From NCBI RefSeq assembly GCF_002285495.1, contig NZ_CP016786.1, positions 696,001-760,000 of the forward strand: a DNA stretch of 64,000 bases, written 5' to 3'. The translations under genes and the position numbers were made by a program. Source of the stretch: Clostridium isatidis (GTDB lineage Bacteria; Bacillota; Clostridia; Clostridiales; Clostridiaceae). Numbering within the stretch: position 1 is the stretch's first letter; every line of letters starts with the position of its first letter. Below are positions 8,106 to 16,676 of the stretch, one piece after another. The notes beneath the pieces were generated by a model. It was not told the origin of the DNA, did no database searches, and worked only from the letters and a program-made list of their open reading frames with translations.

Positions 8106-9326
8106 ATGATTAAGGAGTATGTATTAAAAAATAATGTTAAGTTGATATATAAAAAAACAACTTCAAATCTTACTTCTATATCTATTTCTTTAGATGCTGG
8201 AGCAGGTAAAGAGAAGGACTTACTTGGAGTAGCTCATGCAACAGAGCATATGGTTTATAAAGGAACTACTAAAAGAAGTGAAAGTGAAATAAATAGGGAT
8301 TTAAGTAAAATTTTTGGCTTTCAAAATGCAATGACTAATTATCCTTATGTTATATTTTATGGCACATCTTTGGCAGAAGATTTTGAAAAGGCAGTTGAGT
8401 TGTTTTCAGATATAATAATAAATCCTCTTTTTAAAGAAGAAGGATTTAAAGAGGAAATGGAAGTTATTAAAGAAGAGTTAAGGGAATGGGATGAAGAACT
8501 AGAACAATACTGTGAGGACAGGCAATTTTTAAACAGCTTTGAAAATAGAAGAATAAAATATCCTATTATTGGAATAAGATCTAGTTTGGATAAAATGAAT
8601 TTAAATGATATTAAAGAATTTTATTGTAATAATTATTTGCCTAAGAATACTTCAATAGCAGTTATTTCTTCTTTAGAATTTCAAGAAGTAAAATCAACTA
8701 TTGAAAAGTACTTTGGCTTCTGGGATAGAGATAGTTTTCAAGAAGAAATGGAATTAATTTATGGAGAAATAAAAGAGAATATATATAAAGACTTTAAGAT
8801 AGGGGGCAATACCAGTAGAGTACAGATATGTTTTCCTATTGAGGAGCTAACTTTTGAAGAAATTAAGGCTTTAAGAATTTTTAATGTGTATTTTGGGGAA
8901 GGAGTAAATTCTGTATTATTTGAAAATCTAAGGACCCAAAATGGCCTTGTTTATGATGTTTTAACCAATATTGCTAATGAAAAGTACATTAAGTTATATA
9001 AAATCTTCTTTAATATATCAAAGGAAAATATTAATCAGGCAATAGAGTTAGTAGACAAATGTATTACCAATATAGATGATCTTTTTATAAATATCAATGA
9101 AAAAGATATAAAGGACTTTATCAAACTATTAAAATTAAAGAGATGGTTTAGAGAGGAACAAAATATTATTTTAGCTAAAGAATTATCAACCTATAGTACT
9201 ATGTTTAAGGATTATAAAATATATAGTGAGGAATTTAATAATATAGAAAATATAGATATGGAGTTTATATATCATACGGTAAAGAAAGTTTTTAAAAGAA
9301 GGTCTATACAAATAATAACAAATTAG
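8106..9326 (+). CDS. M16 family zinc metallopeptidase (single-unit, about 406 aa)
   Basis: The inverted zinc motif HxxEH is present as HATEH (His44, Glu47, His48). A downstream Glu lies in EVIKEELREW (about 123-124), where the third ligand is expected. QNAMTN (about 73-78) matches the substrate-strand motif of the family. The length fits one catalytic plus one inactive M16 half, as in bacterial processing peptidases. There is no signal peptide, so it is predicted to be cytoplasmic. An AGGAG lies 10 nt before the ATG. It follows the SCIFF maturase in the same direction, 119 nt away across a terminator. M16 peptidases accompany radical SAM maturases in some other peptide pathways, such as PQQ. 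A role in removing the SCIFF leader is my inference; general peptide turnover is the alternative. Confidence 0.88.
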   Translation: MIKEYVLKNNVKLIYKKTTSNLTSISISLDAGAGKEKDLLGVAHATEHMVYKGTTKRSESEINRDLSKIFGFQNAMTNYPYVIFYGTSLAEDFEKAVELFSDIIINPLFKEEGFKEEMEVIKEELREWDEELEQYCEDRQFLNSFENRRIKYPIIGIRSSLDKMNLNDIKEFYCNNYLPKNTSIAVISSLEFQEVKSTIEKYFGFWDRDSFQEEMELIYGEIKENIYKDFKIGGNTSRVQICFPIEELTFEEIKALRIFNVYFGEGVNSVLFENLRTQNGLVYDVLTNIANEKYIKLYKIFFNISKENINQAIELVDKCITNIDDLFININEKDIKDFIKLLKLKRWFREEQNIILAKELSTYSTMFKDYKIYSEEFNNIENIDMEFIYHTVKKVFKRRSIQIITN

Positions 9327-9351
9327 CTAAAATAATGACAAGGAGACTATT

Positions 9352-10767
9352 ATGATTAAAGCGCCATTATTAGAAACTCTAATAAACTATCATAAAGAAA
9401 ATAATTTGATTTTATCTATGCCTGGAAATAAATGTGGTAAGGCTTTTTTAAGAGATGAAATAGGAAGGGACTTTCTCAAAAAACTTGGTTACTTAGATAT
9501 TACAGAAGTTGATCCTTTAGATAATCTACATCAACCAGAAGGTGTTATTAAAGAGGCTCAGGAATTATTAGCTAAAACTTATAAGGTTAATAAAGCTTTT
9601 TTTGTTGTAAATGGAAGTACAGCAGGAAATTTGGCTGCAATTTTTTCAGCTTTTAATGAAGGGGATGAAGTTTTAGTAGAAAGAAATTGCCATAAATCAA
9701 TATACAATGCTTTAATATTAAGAAAATTAAAGGTAATTTATATTGATGTGGTAATTGATAATGAAAATGAAATTTTCCTTCCACCAACAGAAAAAGAAAT
9801 TGAAAAAGCATTAAATTCTTCTAATAATCCTAAGGGAATAATATTAACTAGTCCGAATTATTTTGGTATCAAGTATAATATTGATGATTATCTAATAAAT
9901 CTTAAGAAAAAAGGATTAAAAATAATAATTGATAGTGCCCATGGTGCTCATTTTGGCATAAATAAAAAGCTTCCTAAATCCTTAGCCAGCTTGGGTGATT
10001 ATGTTGTGATGAGTGCTCATAAAACCTTGCCAAGTTTAACCCAAGGCTCTTTTCTTTTGGTAAATGATAAAGAAGAAAATTTAGAATTTTATTTAAGAGC
10101 CTTTATGACTACATCTCCCTCTTATTTAATAATGGCTTCATTAGATTATTCAAGATATTATTTAGATAAGTATGGAGATGAAGATTATAATATACTTATA
10201 AATTTAGCTGAAAAATATAAAGTTAAAATAAATAAGTTAGGAAAGGTTATTGTTTTAGATAAAGAGGATTTAATACCAAAATACGAAATAGATAAAACTA
10301 GATATTTATTAATTACAAAAGATGGGTATTGTGGACATAAATTGTTTGAATATTTAAGAAAAAATAATATTCAAAGTGAAATGAGCTTTTCAAAAGGAGT
10401 AGTATTAATTTTTTCTCCTTCAAATTCTGAAGAAGATTTTGAAAAACTTTACCTTGCTTTAAAGAATTTGAATTTAAATGATATAAAAACTAATGAAAAA
10501 AAACTTAATTATACAAGGATTGTAAATACAAAAGTCTTAGAACCTTATGAAGTATTTAATTTTAAAGCTGAACATTTAGAACTAAATGCCTCTGTAGGTA
10601 AAGTAGCGAAAGAAGAAATAATACCATATCCTCCAGGCATACCAATAGTATGCAGAGGAGAAATAATTAGTGAAGAAGCTATTAATATAGTTAGGAATTA
10701 TATTAAAAATAATTTGACAGTGTTAGGTATAGAAAATAATAAAATTAAAGTTATTAAAGATAATTAA
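9352..10767 (+). CDS. PLP-dependent Orn/Lys/Arg decarboxylase-family enzyme
   Basis: Fold-type I PLP enzyme, 471 residues, of the short SpeA/Cad-like group of Firmicutes. The opening MPGNKCGK matches the PGHK-type entry motif, with His replaced by Asn. DSAHGAHFG (about 194-202) contains the cofactor-binding Asp, and SAHKTLPSLTQ carries the Schiff-base lysine near residue 224. NGSTAGNL (87-94) forms the phosphate pocket. A C-terminal decarboxylase domain follows, with EEIIPYPPGIP. The substrate (lysine, arginine or ornithine) cannot be read from the sequence. Start behind AAGGAGACTATT, 25 nt after the M16 peptidase, so probably the same operon. Confidence 0.87.
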   Translation: MIKAPLLETLINYHKENNLILSMPGNKCGKAFLRDEIGRDFLKKLGYLDITEVDPLDNLHQPEGVIKEAQELLAKTYKVNKAFFVVNGSTAGNLAAIFSAFNEGDEVLVERNCHKSIYNALILRKLKVIYIDVVIDNENEIFLPPTEKEIEKALNSSNNPKGIILTSPNYFGIKYNIDDYLINLKKKGLKIIIDSAHGAHFGINKKLPKSLASLGDYVVMSAHKTLPSLTQGSFLLVNDKEENLEFYLRAFMTTSPSYLIMASLDYSRYYLDKYGDEDYNILINLAEKYKVKINKLGKVIVLDKEDLIPKYEIDKTRYLLITKDGYCGHKLFEYLRKNNIQSEMSFSKGVVLIFSPSNSEEDFEKLYLALKNLNLNDIKTNEKKLNYTRIVNTKVLEPYEVFNFKAEHLELNASVGKVAKEEIIPYPPGIPIVCRGEIISEEAINIVRNYIKNNLTVLGIENNKIKVIKDN

Positions 10768-10802
10768 TATATTATTTAAAATATGCAATTTGGGAGGAAA
10801 AT

Positions 10803-12740
10803 ATGGCAAGTTCAAAACAAACTATATTACAAAGTACTTTTGGTTCAATATTTACAGTAATTGGGCAGAAGGAGTTAGAAAAAACTATTGGTAATAATAA
10901 AAATTTAGTAGCTGTTTCTGGTAGAGTTAATAATCCAAGTATAGTTGAACTAAAGGAAGGTATGACTTTAAGAGATGTAATAAATGAAGCAGGAGGAATG
11001 ATTAATAAGAAGCCTTTTAAATGTGCTCAATTAGGTTTTCCTTTTAGTACCTTTGTAAGCAAATATAAATTAGATGCACCATTAGATTTAGAAGTATTTA
11101 CTAAAAGTATGTATAAAAATATTATAGTATTATCTGATGATGATTGTATTATTCAGTTTGGTAAATACTATATTGAATACCTTCTAGGTAATATGGCAGA
11201 AGGACTATGTCCTGATTATGAGGACTCTAGATATGAAATAGAGAGAATTTGGAGAATATTTGACAGAATAAGTAAAGGAAAAGCTAATTTAAGGGATATA
11301 TATTTATTAAGACAGCTAGGAAGTACTTTAAAAGAGCGAATAAAACAAGATAAAAATATTACTCTAGAAATAATTGAGAATTTTTATGAAGAAATTGAAG
11401 AACATATTGAGGAACATAAGTGTTATGCAGGGGAATGTCCTCAGCTTACAAAACTTAGAATAACAGACAAATGTATAGGCTGTCATGCCTGCACAAGAGT
11501 TTGTCCTGTGGATTGTATTTCAGGTAAAATAAAAGAAAAACATTTTATAGATACTGATAGATGCACTCATTGTGGCCAATGTACGGTAGTTTGCCCTGTT
11601 TCTGCTATTACAGAAGGTGATAATACATTTAAATTTTTAAGAGATTTATCGACACCTGGAAAAATAGTAATTGCACAAATAGCACCAGCAGTAAGGGTAA
11701 CTATTGGAGAAGCTTTTGGCTACGAACCAGGAGAAAATTTAGAAAAGAAATTAGTAGCAGCTCTTAAAAGGCTAGGAGTTGATTATGTTTTTGACACTTC
11801 TTGGGCTGCAGATTTAACAATTATGGAGGAAGCTGCAGAACTTCAAAATAGACTTGAAAGATATTTCAATGGAGATGATTCTGTAAAGCTTCCGTTACTA
11901 ACTTCTTGCTGTCCATCTTGGGTAAAGTTCATTGAACAAAATTATCCTGATATGTTAGATGTTCCATCTACAGCTAAATCTCCTATGCAAATGTTTGCCA
12001 CTATTGCAAAAGATATTTGGGCAAAGGAGAAAGGCTATAAAAGAGATATAGTTACTTCTGTAGCAATAATGCCTTGTGTTGCAAAGAAATATGAAGCCTC
12101 TAGACCAGAGTTTTCTAGAGGAGATAACTATGATACAGATTATGTTATAACTACAAGGGAACTAATAAAAATATTAAAGCAATCCAACATTGATTTAAAA
12201 GAATTAGAAGATGAGGAATTGGATAACCCATTATCAGAATATAGTGGTGCTGGTGTAATCTTTGGAAGGACTGGTGGAGTTATTGAAGCAGCAACAAGAA
12301 CAGCCCTTGAAAAAATGACAGGTAAAAGAATAGAAAATATAGAGTTTACTTCCTTAAGAGGATGGGAAGGCTTTAGAAGCTGTGAGTTAAATGTAGAAGA
12401 TATCAATTTAAAAATAGGTGTAGCCCATGGTTTAAAAGAAGCAGGAAAGATGCTTGATAAGATAAGAAATGGTGAAGAATTCTATCATGCCATAGAAATT
12501 ATGGCTTGTAATGGTGGTTGTATAGGTGGTGGTGGACAGCCAAAACCTAAAAAGAGAAAAGAAACCATTATTAAAAGAGGAGAAGGATTAAATAATATTG
12601 ATAGTAATCTAAAAATAAGAAGATCTCATGAAAATGAATCGGTTTTAAAAATTTATGAAAAATATCTAGATTATCCATTAAGTGCAAAAGCACATGAATT
12701 AATTCATACAAAATATTTTCCAAAATTAAAGAAATATTAA
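10803..12740 (+). CDS. [FeFe] hydrogenase with N-terminal SLBB/NuoF-like region
   Basis: 645 residues. The region around 32-66 resembles an SLBB domain, and about 120-215 looks like the helical iron-sulfur region of NuoF but lacks its Cys cluster. Two [4Fe-4S] ferredoxin motifs follow at about 224-238 (CIGCHACTRVCP) and 254-265 (CTHCGQCTVVCP). The H-cluster motifs are complete: L1 TSCCPSW (Cys369, Cys370), L2 MPCVAKKYE (Cys425) and L3 CNGGCIGGGGQP (Cys569, Cys573). A small-subunit-like tail ends near 640. It is likely cytoplasmic and reduces protons with ferredoxin or takes part in electron bifurcation; the partner subunits are not adjacent. The maturation genes hydE, F and G are not in this window. 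Confidence 0.92.
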   Translation: MASSKQTILQSTFGSIFTVIGQKELEKTIGNNKNLVAVSGRVNNPSIVELKEGMTLRDVINEAGGMINKKPFKCAQLGFPFSTFVSKYKLDAPLDLEVFTKSMYKNIIVLSDDDCIIQFGKYYIEYLLGNMAEGLCPDYEDSRYEIERIWRIFDRISKGKANLRDIYLLRQLGSTLKERIKQDKNITLEIIENFYEEIEEHIEEHKCYAGECPQLTKLRITDKCIGCHACTRVCPVDCISGKIKEKHFIDTDRCTHCGQCTVVCPVSAITEGDNTFKFLRDLSTPGKIVIAQIAPAVRVTIGEAFGYEPGENLEKKLVAALKRLGVDYVFDTSWAADLTIMEEAAELQNRLERYFNGDDSVKLPLLTSCCPSWVKFIEQNYPDMLDVPSTAKSPMQMFATIAKDIWAKEKGYKRDIVTSVAIMPCVAKKYEASRPEFSRGDNYDTDYVITTRELIKILKQSNIDLKELEDEELDNPLSEYSGAGVIFGRTGGVIEAATRTALEKMTGKRIENIEFTSLRGWEGFRSCELNVEDINLKIGVAHGLKEAGKMLDKIRNGEEFYHAIEIMACNGGCIGGGGQPKPKKRKETIIKRGEGLNNIDSNLKIRRSHENESVLKIYEKYLDYPLSAKAHELIHTKYFPKLKKY

Positions 12741-12747
12741 TGTGTTA

Positions 12748-12830
12748 GTTTTCAGATTTCAGTTTTCAAGTTTCAGTTGAGGGATAAACTCCTTAACTGA
12801 AAACTGAAGACTGAAAATTGAAAACTTTTT
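12748..12830 (+). terminator. Long hairpin built from repeated TTTCAG units
   Basis: The left arm contains several tandem variants of TTTTCAG/TTTCAGT and the right arm the matching ACTGAAA units, ending in CTTTTTT. The stem is about 30 bp with mismatches and a loop around GAGGGATAAACTCC. It lies directly after the hydrogenase gene and works as a terminator by structure. Confidence 0.75.
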
Positions 12831-12897
12831 TGATAGACAATTTTTCTTAAAGGGGTTATTATATTATTAAAAAAATTATAGTAGGTGTTTTATTATT

Positions 12898-13734
12898 ATG
12901 AATGCAGTTAAAAAAGTAGCAGTAATAAATGATTTGTCTGGAATAGGAAGATGTTCTTTAACAGCAGCAATTCCAATATTATCAGCATTAGGGGTGCAGT
13001 GTTGCCCTTTTCCTACGGCAGTATTATCCTGCCAAACAGGATATAATGATTTTACATTTTTAGATATAACAGAAGAAATGTATAAATATAAAAAGGCTTG
13101 GGATAAATTAAAGGTAAAATTCGACTGTATATATAGCGGTTTTTTAGGTTCAGAAGATCAAATAAATATAGTCTATGAATTTGCAAAAGAACATAAGGAA
13201 GCTTTAATAGTAATTGATCCAGTAATGGGGGATGATGGTTGTATTTATGATACTTTTACCGAAAATATGGGGAATAGAATGAAAGAGTTAATAAAAGTTG
13301 CTGATATTGTTACTCCAAACTTAACAGAAGCTTGTTTATTAACTGGCCGTAAATATAATAAATACAATACTTCTGATGAAGAACTTTTATATATGGCGAA
13401 GGAAATAGCTAAATTAGGTCCTAAGATTATTATTATTACAGGCATAGTTAGAAATGATAAAATGTATAATTTTGTATATGATATAGAAAGTGATAAGTAT
13501 TTCTTAACAGGAAAGGAATTTATAAATAAATCCTTCAGTGGTACAGGAGATACCTTTGCATCAATTTTAATAGGTTTACTCTTAAATAATCATAATTTGA
13601 AGTATTCAATTGAAAAAGCAGCAGAATTTTTATATAAAGCAATAAAACATACCCACGATCTTAATACTGATCCTAGAGAAGGAATATTATTTGAAATACT
13701 TTTAAAGGAGTTGATATTAATAAATGAAAAATAA
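12898..13734 (+). CDS. pdxY: Pyridoxal/pyridoxamine kinase
   Basis: Ribokinase-fold kinase, 278 residues, that phosphorylates pyridoxal or pyridoxamine in the vitamin B6 salvage pathway. Visible motifs are INDLSGIGRCSLTAA at the N-terminus, VIDPVMGDDG (about 102-111), TPNLTEACLLTG (about 139-150) and the anion-hole motif SGTGDTFAS (about 215-223). The ribosome binding site is weak (AGGTG well upstream). It overlaps the next gene by 11 nt; that gene encodes an ECF transporter S component, which supports coupled uptake and phosphorylation of a B6 vitamer. The choice between pdxY and pdxK naming is uncertain. Confidence 0.88.
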   Translation: MNAVKKVAVINDLSGIGRCSLTAAIPILSALGVQCCPFPTAVLSCQTGYNDFTFLDITEEMYKYKKAWDKLKVKFDCIYSGFLGSEDQINIVYEFAKEHKEALIVIDPVMGDDGCIYDTFTENMGNRMKELIKVADIVTPNLTEACLLTGRKYNKYNTSDEELLYMAKEIAKLGPKIIIITGIVRNDKMYNFVYDIESDKYFLTGKEFINKSFSGTGDTFASILIGLLLNNHNLKYSIEKAAEFLYKAIKHTHDLNTDPREGILFEILLKELILINEK

Positions 13735-14251
13735 TATAAAAAATAAAACAAGATATTTAGTTTTAACCGCAGTATTTGCTGCCTTTATTTGTATATCGAT
13801 AGTGTTTTTGCCAAGAATACCGACAGGATTTAATGGAGGATATATTCATTTAGGAGATATAATAATTTATTTATCTGCTGTCTTTTTACCTCTTCCATAT
13901 GGAATGGCAGCAGCAGCTATTGGAGCAGGTTTATCAGATATCATGGCAGGGGCTGCAGTTTGGGCAGTTCCGACTGTAATAATAAAAGCAAGCATGGTTA
14001 CCTTTTTTACATCCAAAGAAGCTATAATATTAAGTAAAAGAAATAAAAAAGCAGTTATTATTGCTGGAATTACTGGTTGGTTAGGCTATTATATTGCTGG
14101 TTCAATTATAGCAGGAAACTTTGTTGCTCCCTTAGCAACCCTTCCTATTGAAGCCCTTCAACCGATTAGCAGCGGATTAATTTTTCTACTTATAGCTCAT
14201 TACTTGGATAAAATAAAAATAAAAGAGAGAGTTTTGAATGAGTATAAATAA
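13724..14251 (+). CDS. ECF transporter S component, probably for vitamin B6
   Basis: 175-residue integral membrane protein with about five to six hydrophobic segments. The pattern FNGGYIHLGDIIIYLSA followed by a Gly/Ala-rich helix is typical of ECF S components, which bind a vitamin and dock on a shared EcfAAT module. The start lies inside the 3' end of the pyridoxal kinase gene (11-nt overlap), with the AAAGGAG ribosome binding site in that gene's coding sequence. Specificity for a B6 compound (PdxU-like) is inferred only from this coupling. The energising module is not in the window. Confidence 0.8.
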   Translation: MKNNIKNKTRYLVLTAVFAAFICISIVFLPRIPTGFNGGYIHLGDIIIYLSAVFLPLPYGMAAAAIGAGLSDIMAGAAVWAVPTVIIKASMVTFFTSKEAIILSKRNKKAVIIAGITGWLGYYIAGSIIAGNFVAPLATLPIEALQPISSGLIFLLIAHYLDKIKIKERVLNEYK

Positions 14252-14273
14252 ACAAAGGATAAGGGGTGATTAA

Positions 14274-15698
14274 ATGGAACTATCAAAAGTTCAAAAAAGA
14301 TTTGTTAATTATAGGATTTCTGGATATCAACTTTTAAAAGGTAAAGAAGGCACAGGAAAAAGCACCTCTTTAGTATATAAAGCATTAAATTTAGAAAATA
14401 ATTATTGTTTGTATAATGAAGATAAAATATTATTTGTTAATTCAGATTATAATAAAAACAATATTAGTAAATTATTATATAATAACGAAAAAAATAAGGA
14501 GCATTTTTACTCCTTATTTTCCTTAAATAAAGAGAGAACGGATATTTTATCAATAAAAGACATAATTTCCACATATTCCGAGGCTTATAAAAGAGAAAAA
14601 GGACTGTCATTGAAATTTATTAGTAATGAAGAAGAAAATGATATATTTAATAGTTTGAAAGAAAAAATCGAAAATTTATTAAATGGCTACAAGTTTTACA
14701 AGAAAACTACTATGTCCTATATATATAATGAAGTGTTATGGATAAAATCATCTAACTTTTCTAAAGAAGAATATTTAAATGTAGATAGAAAAGGAAGAGC
14801 AATAAGTATTAAAAGAAATTCAAAATTAAGAGAAGCCATATATAAAATTAAAGAAATATATAATGATAAGCTTTTAGATCAAAAATTGATGGACAAGTTT
14901 GACGCTGTATTATTTGCGCTTTCATATGTTAAGAGCAAAAATGGTATGTATAGTCATATTATATTAGATGATATTGAGCAATATACTAAGGCAGAAATAG
15001 ATTTAATAAGGGCTTTATATAATGAGAAGAATTATTCATCTTTTATATTTTCTTTAAACAGCGAATTAGAAGGGAAAGAAAATTCATGGATTGTTAAAGG
15101 AAAAAGTCTATCTTCTTTAGGAATAGACACAAAAGGAAGGACCTTTAATTATAAATTAAATTTAGGGGGAAATAAGAAAAAAATAATTGATACTATAGAA
15201 AAATATCAGTATATTAATTTAAAAAATAACAGCATTATAGATTTTAAAATAGATTCTGCATCAAATGAAAAAGAGATATTTTTAGAAGATAATATTACAT
15301 ATAACGAAGAAGAAATAAAGGATATACCTATGTATTCAAATATTGCAGCAGGTAGTCCTATTGAAATGACTGAAAATATAGAAGGTGATTTTCATCTACC
15401 AGAAAGCTGGCTTGAAAGAGGAAAGGAAATTTTTATTTTAAAAGTAAAAGGAGATTCCATGGTAGAAAAAAATATTCTAAATGGTGATTTTGTAGTTATA
15501 AAAAGACAGAGTTATGCAAATCATAATGATATAGTAGCAGCGAGTTTAGATCATGAAGCTACTTTAAAAACATTAAAATTAAATGGAGAATATCCTATAT
15601 TAATGCCAGCTAATAATGCTTATCCTTCCATTCCTATAGTAGGTAGAGATCTTACTATTTTAGGTGTTGCTATTGGAATAATAAAAAATAAGCAATAA
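14274..15698 (+). CDS. SF1 helicase-like P-loop region fused to a LexA-type S24 self-cleavage domain
   Basis: 474 residues, start behind AGGGGTGATTAA. The N-terminal part (about 1-300) looks like a reduced UvrD/Rep-type superfamily 1 region: Walker A GKEGTGKST at 23-31 and a Walker B-like HIILDDIEQ at 228-236, where UvrD has a DExxD-type motif. The later helicase motifs are not evident. The C-terminal part (about 350-474) is an S24/LexA peptidase: the self-cleavage site AAGSP with Ala359-Gly360, the nucleophile in KGDSM (Ser395) and the general base Lys432 in ATLKTLK. There is no helix-turn-helix. The order of parts suggests a DNA-associated ATPase that could be inactivated or released by RecA-stimulated cleavage. 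A small protein and a DNA glycosylase follow on the same strand. Confidence 0.8.
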   Translation: MELSKVQKRFVNYRISGYQLLKGKEGTGKSTSLVYKALNLENNYCLYNEDKILFVNSDYNKNNISKLLYNNEKNKEHFYSLFSLNKERTDILSIKDIISTYSEAYKREKGLSLKFISNEEENDIFNSLKEKIENLLNGYKFYKKTTMSYIYNEVLWIKSSNFSKEEYLNVDRKGRAISIKRNSKLREAIYKIKEIYNDKLLDQKLMDKFDAVLFALSYVKSKNGMYSHIILDDIEQYTKAEIDLIRALYNEKNYSSFIFSLNSELEGKENSWIVKGKSLSSLGIDTKGRTFNYKLNLGGNKKKIIDTIEKYQYINLKNNSIIDFKIDSASNEKEIFLEDNITYNEEEIKDIPMYSNIAAGSPIEMTENIEGDFHLPESWLERGKEIFILKVKGDSMVEKNILNGDFVVIKRQSYANHNDIVAASLDHEATLKTLKLNGEYPILMPANNAYPSIPIVGRDLTILGVAIGIIKNKQ

Positions 15699-15766
15699 AA
15701 TTAAAATAGTTAACATAATATGACAATCCCTTGAATATATAATATTGTATATAAGGAGGGGTTGTA

Positions 15767-15973
15767 ATGAATGGTGAAACATTAGAGAGTATTAAAAGAA
15801 AAATACAAGAAAATATAAATTATGCGAAAGAAAATAATTTAAAAAAAGTATCTGCAATAATGATATTTCAACAAGAAAATACAAAAATGGAAGTTCTATC
15901 TTGGCTTATTATGGAAGGCTATAAAGTATCTTTAAAAAGAGAAGAAGCTGATATTCTTACAATAGAGTGGTAA
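15767..15973 (+). CDS. Small conserved-looking protein, unknown function
   Basis: A 68-residue soluble protein behind a strong AAGGAGGGG site 8 nt before the ATG. The first half is charged and helical (TLESIKRKIQENINYAKENN), followed by two strand-helix units with KVSAIMIF and EVLSWLIMEGYKV. No Cys, signal peptide or membrane helix. It lies 68 nt after the LexA-fusion gene and 23 nt before the start of the DNA glycosylase gene, so it may share their transcript. I do not recognise its family. Confidence 0.7.
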   Translation: MNGETLESIKRKIQENINYAKENNLKKVSAIMIFQQENTKMEVLSWLIMEGYKVSLKREEADILTIEW

Positions 15974-15996
15974 TAATAAATATTGGAGAGGAACAA

Positions 15997-16608
15997 ATGA
16001 TTATTGAGCAAGAATTCTATAGAAAGAGTACTTTAGAAGTAGCAAGAAATCTTTTGGGACAATATTTGATAAGAGAAATTAATGGAATAAAGATAAAATC
16101 AATAATAGTAGAAACCGAAGCGTATATTGGCTCTTTAGATAAGGCTTGTCATGGTTATAATTACAAAAAAACGGAAAGAACCAAACCTTTATTTGAAGAT
16201 GGAGGAATATCTTATGTATATTTTATCTATGGATTATATAACTGCTTTAATATTGTAACCTCAATTAAAGGAGAGCCAGAAGCTGTATTAATAAGGGCAG
16301 TTGAACCTTTAGATAATTTAGATTATATTTCACATTTAAGATATAAGAGAAAATACAATGAATTAACTAAAAATCAAATTAAGAATTTAACAAATGGACC
16401 TTCTAAGCTATGCCTTGCATTAGATATTACAAGAAAAGATAACTATAAACCATTATATATAGGAAAAGAAATATATTTAGAATACAATAAAGAAAGAAAC
16501 TTTGAAATAGTTGAAACTAAAAGGGTAGGAATAGATTATGCTGAAGAAGCGAAAGACTTTCTGTGGAGATATTATATAAAAGATAATCCATTTGTTTCAA
16601 AAAAATAA
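15997..16608 (+). CDS. DNA-3-methyladenine glycosylase, AAG/MPG type
   Basis: Monofunctional glycosylase that removes alkylated and deaminated purines in base excision repair. I place the start at the ATG at 15997, which has GGAGAGGAACAA before it, giving about 203 residues, normal for the family. Family motifs: VETEAYIG with the catalytic Glu, DKACHGYN, ERTKPLFEDGG, SYVYFIYGLYNCFNIV and LIRAVEPL. Its position downstream of the LexA-fusion gene hints at a DNA-damage theme, but no SOS box was seen. Confidence 0.93.
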   Translation: MIIEQEFYRKSTLEVARNLLGQYLIREINGIKIKSIIVETEAYIGSLDKACHGYNYKKTERTKPLFEDGGISYVYFIYGLYNCFNIVTSIKGEPEAVLIRAVEPLDNLDYISHLRYKRKYNELTKNQIKNLTNGPSKLCLALDITRKDNYKPLYIGKEIYLEYNKERNFEIVETKRVGIDYAEEAKDFLWRYYIKDNPFVSKK

Positions 16609-16676
16609 TTTTTAAATTTTGATTGAATATTTATCAAATTTAAGAAAAAACTATTAGTAGAATGGAGGTAATTTTT

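Noticed and set aside
12140..12406. Minus-strand frame of 88 codons inside the hydrogenase gene
   Set aside because: Antisense to a conserved region; composition reflects the complementary codons and there is no translation signal.
14220..14273. SOS box in front of the LexA-helicase fusion gene
   Set aside because: No GAAC-N4-GTTC-like palindrome could be seen in this gap; damage control of transcription is therefore unsupported.
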